DNA from: Nocardia mexicana NBRC 108244
Lineage (GTDB): Bacteria > Actinomycetota > Actinomycetes > Mycobacteriales > Mycobacteriaceae
Length of the DNA: 64,000 nt
NCBI RefSeq assembly: GCF_001613165.1
Contig: NZ_BDBV01000062.1
Location: 62,001-126,000, forward strand
Direction: 5' to 3'
Part shown: positions 61,193 to 64,000 of the stretch, one piece after another
How positions within the stretch are numbered: position 1 is the stretch's first letter
How the letters are laid out: each line of letters starts with the position of its first letter
Position numbers and translations under genes: made by a program
The notes under the pieces: generated by a model
Told to the model about the DNA's origin: nothing
What the model saw: the letters and a program-made list of their open reading frames with translations, nothing else
Databases searched by the model: none

Positions 61193-61783
61193 TCACCGGG
61201 CGCGCAGGCCGTCGAATACCACGGCGAACGTTCGCGCGCGCTGGTCCTCGTCGGCGCCGGTGGCGTGGGCAGCCAGGAAGGCGCCCTTGAGGATTCGCAT
61301 CAGATCCTCGGTATCGATATCGGCCCGCACGGCTCCGCGGTCCTGGGCGCGGTGCAGCAGGGCGTCGATCTCGATCACCAATTCCTTTGTCGGACCGCTG
61401 GATTCAACGGTGTGGCCGCCTCCGAGGGCCTCGGCCAGATCGCGCTTCACGCCGCCCTCGGCGACCATGCGGTCGAGTAATTCGAAGAACGCCGCGCCCG
61501 GATCGTCCGCGGTGGTCAGGGTCCGGGCGTACTCGATCATGCGCTCGACATTGTCGGTGATCGCCGCCTGAAACAACGCCTCCTTGGTGGGAAAGTGCCG
61601 GTAGACGGTGCCCGGGCCGACCCCGGCGCGACGAGCGATCTCGTCCAGCGGCACCGAGATGCCCTCGGCCGCAAAGGCTTCGCGAGCGGCGATGAGCACC
61701 CGTTCGCGATTGCGGCGCGCGTCGGCTCGCGGCGCGCGGTGGCCACCGCCGGTGGGTTCCCCGGAGGTCCGTTTCTCCTGCAC
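61193..61783 (-). CDS. TetR-family regulator
   Basis: 196 residues. Helix-turn-helix ARRNRERVLIAAREAFAAEG with the recognition part VGPGTVYRHFPTKEALF; the C-terminal SBD-like domain (TetR_C_49 type) follows. It is divergent from a SnoaL-like gene 90 bases away; two near-identical copies of a site lie in the gap (61812-61855), which it probably binds. Confidence 0.9.
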   Translation of the reverse strand: MQEKRTSGEPTGGGHRAPRADARRNRERVLIAAREAFAAEGISVPLDEIARRAGVGPGTVYRHFPTKEALFQAAITDNVERMIEYARTLTTADDPGAAFFELLDRMVAEGGVKRDLAEALGGGHTVESSGPTKELVIEIDALLHRAQDRGAVRADIDTEDLMRILKGAFLAAHATGADEDQRARTFAVVFDGLRAR

Positions 61784-61811
61784 GGCGCGAGTCTACCGGC
61801 CGGCCATTGAC

Positions 61812-61855
61812 AAACGGGGCGTGCGTTCCGGATTATAAACGGGGCGTACGTTCCG
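61812..61855. promoter_or_regulatory. Two direct copies of a TetR-type operator
   Basis: AAACGGGGCGTGCGTTCCG (61812-61830) and AAACGGGGCGTACGTTCCG (61837-61855) differ at one base and are 25 bp apart. Each contains a near-palindromic core GGGGCGTACGTTCC. They fill the space between the divergent TetR and SnoaL-like genes, just before the start at 61859/61874. Confidence 0.7.
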
Positions 61856-61873
61856 CTTATGAAAGAGGTTGTC

Positions 61874-62311
61874 ATGGCAGAGACTTCGGTGCAGAGCCCG
61901 CGGGCGCTGGTCGAGCAGTTGTTCCGGGAGCTCCCGGCCCGGGATCCGGACGCGTTCGTGAGCCTGCTGGCTCCCGACGCGGTATTCGAGATCCCGTTCA
62001 CCATCCCTGGTATGCCGGATCGGCTGGAGGGGCGCGAGGCGATTCGCGCGCACCTTGCACAGCGGTGGTCGGGGCTGTCGGGAATCGAGATACACGCGGT
62101 TCATCCCCAGGTGTACGAGACCACCGATCCGGGGCTGATCCTGGTGGAGAACGACGTGGACATGACCTGGCCGGGCACCGGGCGGGCCCGAGTTCGCACG
62201 TCGGTCAACGTGGTTCGCGTCCGGGAAGGGAAGGTGGTGCTGTTCCGCGACTACATGAACACCGCGCGGCTGGCACGCCTCACCGCGGGGTCGCCGAGCT
62301 CTGACGCGTAG
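61874..62311 (+). CDS. SnoaL-like (NTF2-fold) protein
   Basis: 145 residues with SPRALVEQLFRELPARDPDAFVSLLAPDAVFEIPFTIPG and WSGLSGIEIHAVHP, ending VVLFRDYMNTARL. A SnoaL_2-type ketosteroid-isomerase-like domain; the reaction is unknown. ATG 61874 follows GAAAGAGG; ATG 61859 is in frame too. Likely repressed by the divergent TetR. Confidence 0.83.
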   Translation: MAETSVQSPRALVEQLFRELPARDPDAFVSLLAPDAVFEIPFTIPGMPDRLEGREAIRAHLAQRWSGLSGIEIHAVHPQVYETTDPGLILVENDVDMTWPGTGRARVRTSVNVVRVREGKVVLFRDYMNTARLARLTAGSPSSDA

Positions 62312-62321
62312 CTCGAACGCG

Positions 62322-63959
62322 TCAGCGGATTCCCGGGGTGCGTGGGTCGGGTCCGAGGCAGGCGAGCAGCGCGCATCCCGGGGGTGCGTCGGTGAAGGGG
62401 GGTGCGAGGGGAGTGTTCAAGCAGGACAGCACATTACAGCCGGGGTAGGCGTAGGGGCCGACGCCGAAGACGCCCAGGGTGATGTTCGGGTCGAAGTAGT
62501 TGCGGGGGTCCAGGCGGACGGGCGGTTCTACGTACGGGCCCGGATCCGGCACCGGCGGCTCCTGGAACGCCGCGAAGAGCCTGCGGAAGAACTCGTGCGT
62601 CAGCTCGGTGGAGTTCTGCAGGGTGCCGCTCACCCCGAGGTTGCTGTGATTGCCGAAGAACCCTGTCCACATCACCGTCAGGTCGAGACTGGGGATGACG
62701 AAGACGTTCTGCAAACCCAGCCCCGACATCTCGTATACATCCGAGGGCAGGAACTGCGGCATCTCGACGCATCCCGACCCGACCCAGAACAGATACCCGT
62801 AGCAAGGGTTCGCCTCCGAGGGGCGCATCGCCCGGCGCAGATATTCGCCGGACACCACCTGTGTCTCGCCCCACCGGCCCTCGTTGCTCACGAGCAGGCC
62901 GAGCTTGGCGAGGTCGTCGGGCGGGATCATCAGGTGGGCGTACCCGTAGGTGTGCCCGGAACGGTCACGGGCCCAGTAGTAGTCGCCGCGCGCGATGCCC
63001 AGCGGATCGAACAGTTCCCGCTGCGCGAACTGCTGTAGCGGCTCGCCGACCGCGAGCTCCAGGACGTAGCTCAGCAGATCCACATTGCGCTGGCTGTAGG
63101 CGAATTCGGTGCCGGGCGGATCGTCCAGCGGCATGCCGAGTGCCTGCACGGCACAGTTGGGATCGATGGGGACAACCGCGGTGGCGCCCTCGTTGATCAA
63201 CCCGATGTGCAGTCCGGAGGTCTCGGTGAGCAGGTTCTCGACGGTGATCGAACGATGCGCCTCGTCGCCCAGTCCCGGCGGCAGATAATTGCCGATCGGC
63301 GCGGAGATATCGAGTCTCCCCTGATCCCAGGCGATTCCGGCCACCAGCGACACCACGCTCTTGGTGGCGCTCCATACGTTCCAGGGAATGTGACCGGTCT
63401 CGGAGTTGTGCGGCCCGGTACCGATCAGGCAGTTGTGCCGAAACACCTGAACGTTCAACCGATTTCGCCCCGCCGCGAATCTCATGGCGGCATCCAGCCG
63501 ACCGGAGTCCAACCCGACCTGTTCCGGAGTAGCCCGCGCGAACTCGCGCCCCGACGTCACCTCGCACACCGCCCCCGGCGCTTCGGACACCGCCCCTGTC
63601 GCTTCGGATGTTGCTCCCGGTTTCTGGGGTTCTGTTCCCGGTGTTTCGGATGTTGCTCCCGGTTTCTGGGGTTCTGTTCCCGGTGTTTCGGATGTCGCTC
63701 CCGGTTTCTCGGGTTCTGTTCCCGGTGTTTCCGATACCGCCCCCGGTCCCGCGGGTACTGCTCCCGGCGCTTCGGACACCGCTCCTGGTCTCTCGGGTTC
63801 TGTTCCCGGCGCTTCCGATACCGCCCCCGGCCGCTCGGACACCGCTCCGGGCCCCTCGGGTACTGCTCCGGGCGCCGCCGGAACGGGCGCTGCGAATACC
63901 CCGCCCGCCGTCAGTCCGATGACCACCACACCCGCCAGCCACCCCAGGATGCGCCCCAT
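62322..63959 (-). CDS. Secreted serine hydrolase of the beta-lactamase/DD-peptidase class C family
   Basis: 545 residues. Signal peptide (hydrophobic 7-24, cleavage after FAA). Residues about 28-120 are low-complexity heptads/14-mers. The catalytic domain has the SATK motif Ser197-x-x-Lys200, then YSQRNVD (Tyr-x-Asn-like) and a third motif region (around HSNLGVSG). Typical of serine hydrolases related to EstB/penicillin-binding proteins; substrate unknown. It is likely exported to the cell wall, with the Pro/Glu-rich head as a spacer. Confidence 0.88.
   Translation of the reverse strand: MGRILGWLAGVVVIGLTAGGVFAAPVPAAPGAVPEGPGAVSERPGAVSEAPGTEPERPGAVSEAPGAVPAGPGAVSETPGTEPEKPGATSETPGTEPQKPGATSETPGTEPQKPGATSEATGAVSEAPGAVCEVTSGREFARATPEQVGLDSGRLDAAMRFAAGRNRLNVQVFRHNCLIGTGPHNSETGHIPWNVWSATKSVVSLVAGIAWDQGRLDISAPIGNYLPPGLGDEAHRSITVENLLTETSGLHIGLINEGATAVVPIDPNCAVQALGMPLDDPPGTEFAYSQRNVDLLSYVLELAVGEPLQQFAQRELFDPLGIARGDYYWARDRSGHTYGYAHLMIPPDDLAKLGLLVSNEGRWGETQVVSGEYLRRAMRPSEANPCYGYLFWVGSGCVEMPQFLPSDVYEMSGLGLQNVFVIPSLDLTVMWTGFFGNHSNLGVSGTLQNSTELTHEFFRRLFAAFQEPPVPDPGPYVEPPVRLDPRNYFDPNITLGVFGVGPYAYPGCNVLSCLNTPLAPPFTDAPPGCALLACLGPDPRTPGIR
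63580..63870 (-). repeat. 42-bp/21-bp coding repeats in the serine hydrolase head
   Basis: The stretch encodes seven-residue units in pairs; GATSETPGTEPQKP (14 residues, 42 bp) is nearly perfectly repeated, flanked by more diverged units (GAVSEAPGTEPERP and others). Period is a multiple of three. Disordered Pro/Glu/Thr-rich spacer. Confidence 0.8.
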
Positions 63960-64000
63960 GATCTCAGGCTATCCCGCCCACTCCCACCACACAGCCCAAT

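Noticed and set aside
1..64000. tRNA or rRNA genes
   Set aside because: I looked for the GGTTCGAATCC-type T-arm with cloverleaf context and rRNA cores in the gaps and found none.

Overview
The window is high-GC actinobacterial DNA, most likely from a Nocardia-like member of the Mycobacteriales. This is inferred from gene content: a tuberculostearate-type FAD oxidase/methyltransferase pair, PknK, FadA/FadB, an EspI-like MinD protein, and MurT-GatD. It is supported by partial synteny with the M. tuberculosis block asd-ask-leuA-murT-gatD-recR-ybaB-Rv3718c-Rv3719-Rv3720-dnaX, recalled and not searched. Nearly all of it is coding. I see no rRNA, tRNA, insertion sequence or CRISPR array.

Layout. 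1-6560: tandem zinc metallopeptidase-like membrane proteins, an MMPL transporter with its coupled TetR regulator and operator, an ammonium transporter, and an unknown gene. 7081-13933: dnaX with a very long repeat-rich linker, then the fadA-fadB beta-oxidation operon and its terminator. 14053-20422: pknK, converging on the fatty-acid methylation operon tmsA-tmsB. 20663-27230: two paralogous small membrane proteins, SRPBCC, VOC/MerR, a secreted protein, ybaB-recR, a LysE exporter, and small unknowns. 27365-35673: a four-gene operon (transglutaminase-DUF2126, circularly permuted ATP-grasp-alpha-E, transglutaminase, zinc-ribbon peptidase) that looks like a peptide ligation/modification system. 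35770-39755: cds1, a TSUP transporter, and leuA behind a leucine attenuator with a three-Leu leader peptide. 39961-46549: an EspI/MinD-like protein, a structured inverted-repeat intergenic element, a LysR/EamA divergent pair, and a Tat-exported flavoprotein. 46608-49992: a PPOX protein, murT-gatD (peptidoglycan amidation) with an 80-bp insertion carrying a bridging mini-ORF, and a VapBC-type toxin-antitoxin pair. 50212-57427: a cholesterol-oxidase-like enzyme, a pore-less voltage-sensor protein, LtrA, DUF1918, a TetR/DHFR pair, and yjbQ with a MarR regulator. 57552-63959: a SnoaL-like protein, ask-asd, a SUKH protein, a TetR/SnoaL pair, and a repeat-bearing serine hydrolase.

The most unusual feature is a dispersed hairpin-plus-minisatellite family at four loci (21072-21224, 25446-25688, 51836-51914, 52972-53009). 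Each complete hairpin has the same 7-bp stem and a 9-nt loop. One copy carries a compensatory stem change, and two are fused to TGA stop codons. Next to the hairpins are tandem repeats of a constant CCCGG-containing box joined to locus-specific filler. Second is the ATGA-duplicating 80-bp insertion that bridges murT and gatD. The genome also carries many coding minisatellites (dnaX, the MinD-like protein, the serine hydrolase, and the LysR upstream region).
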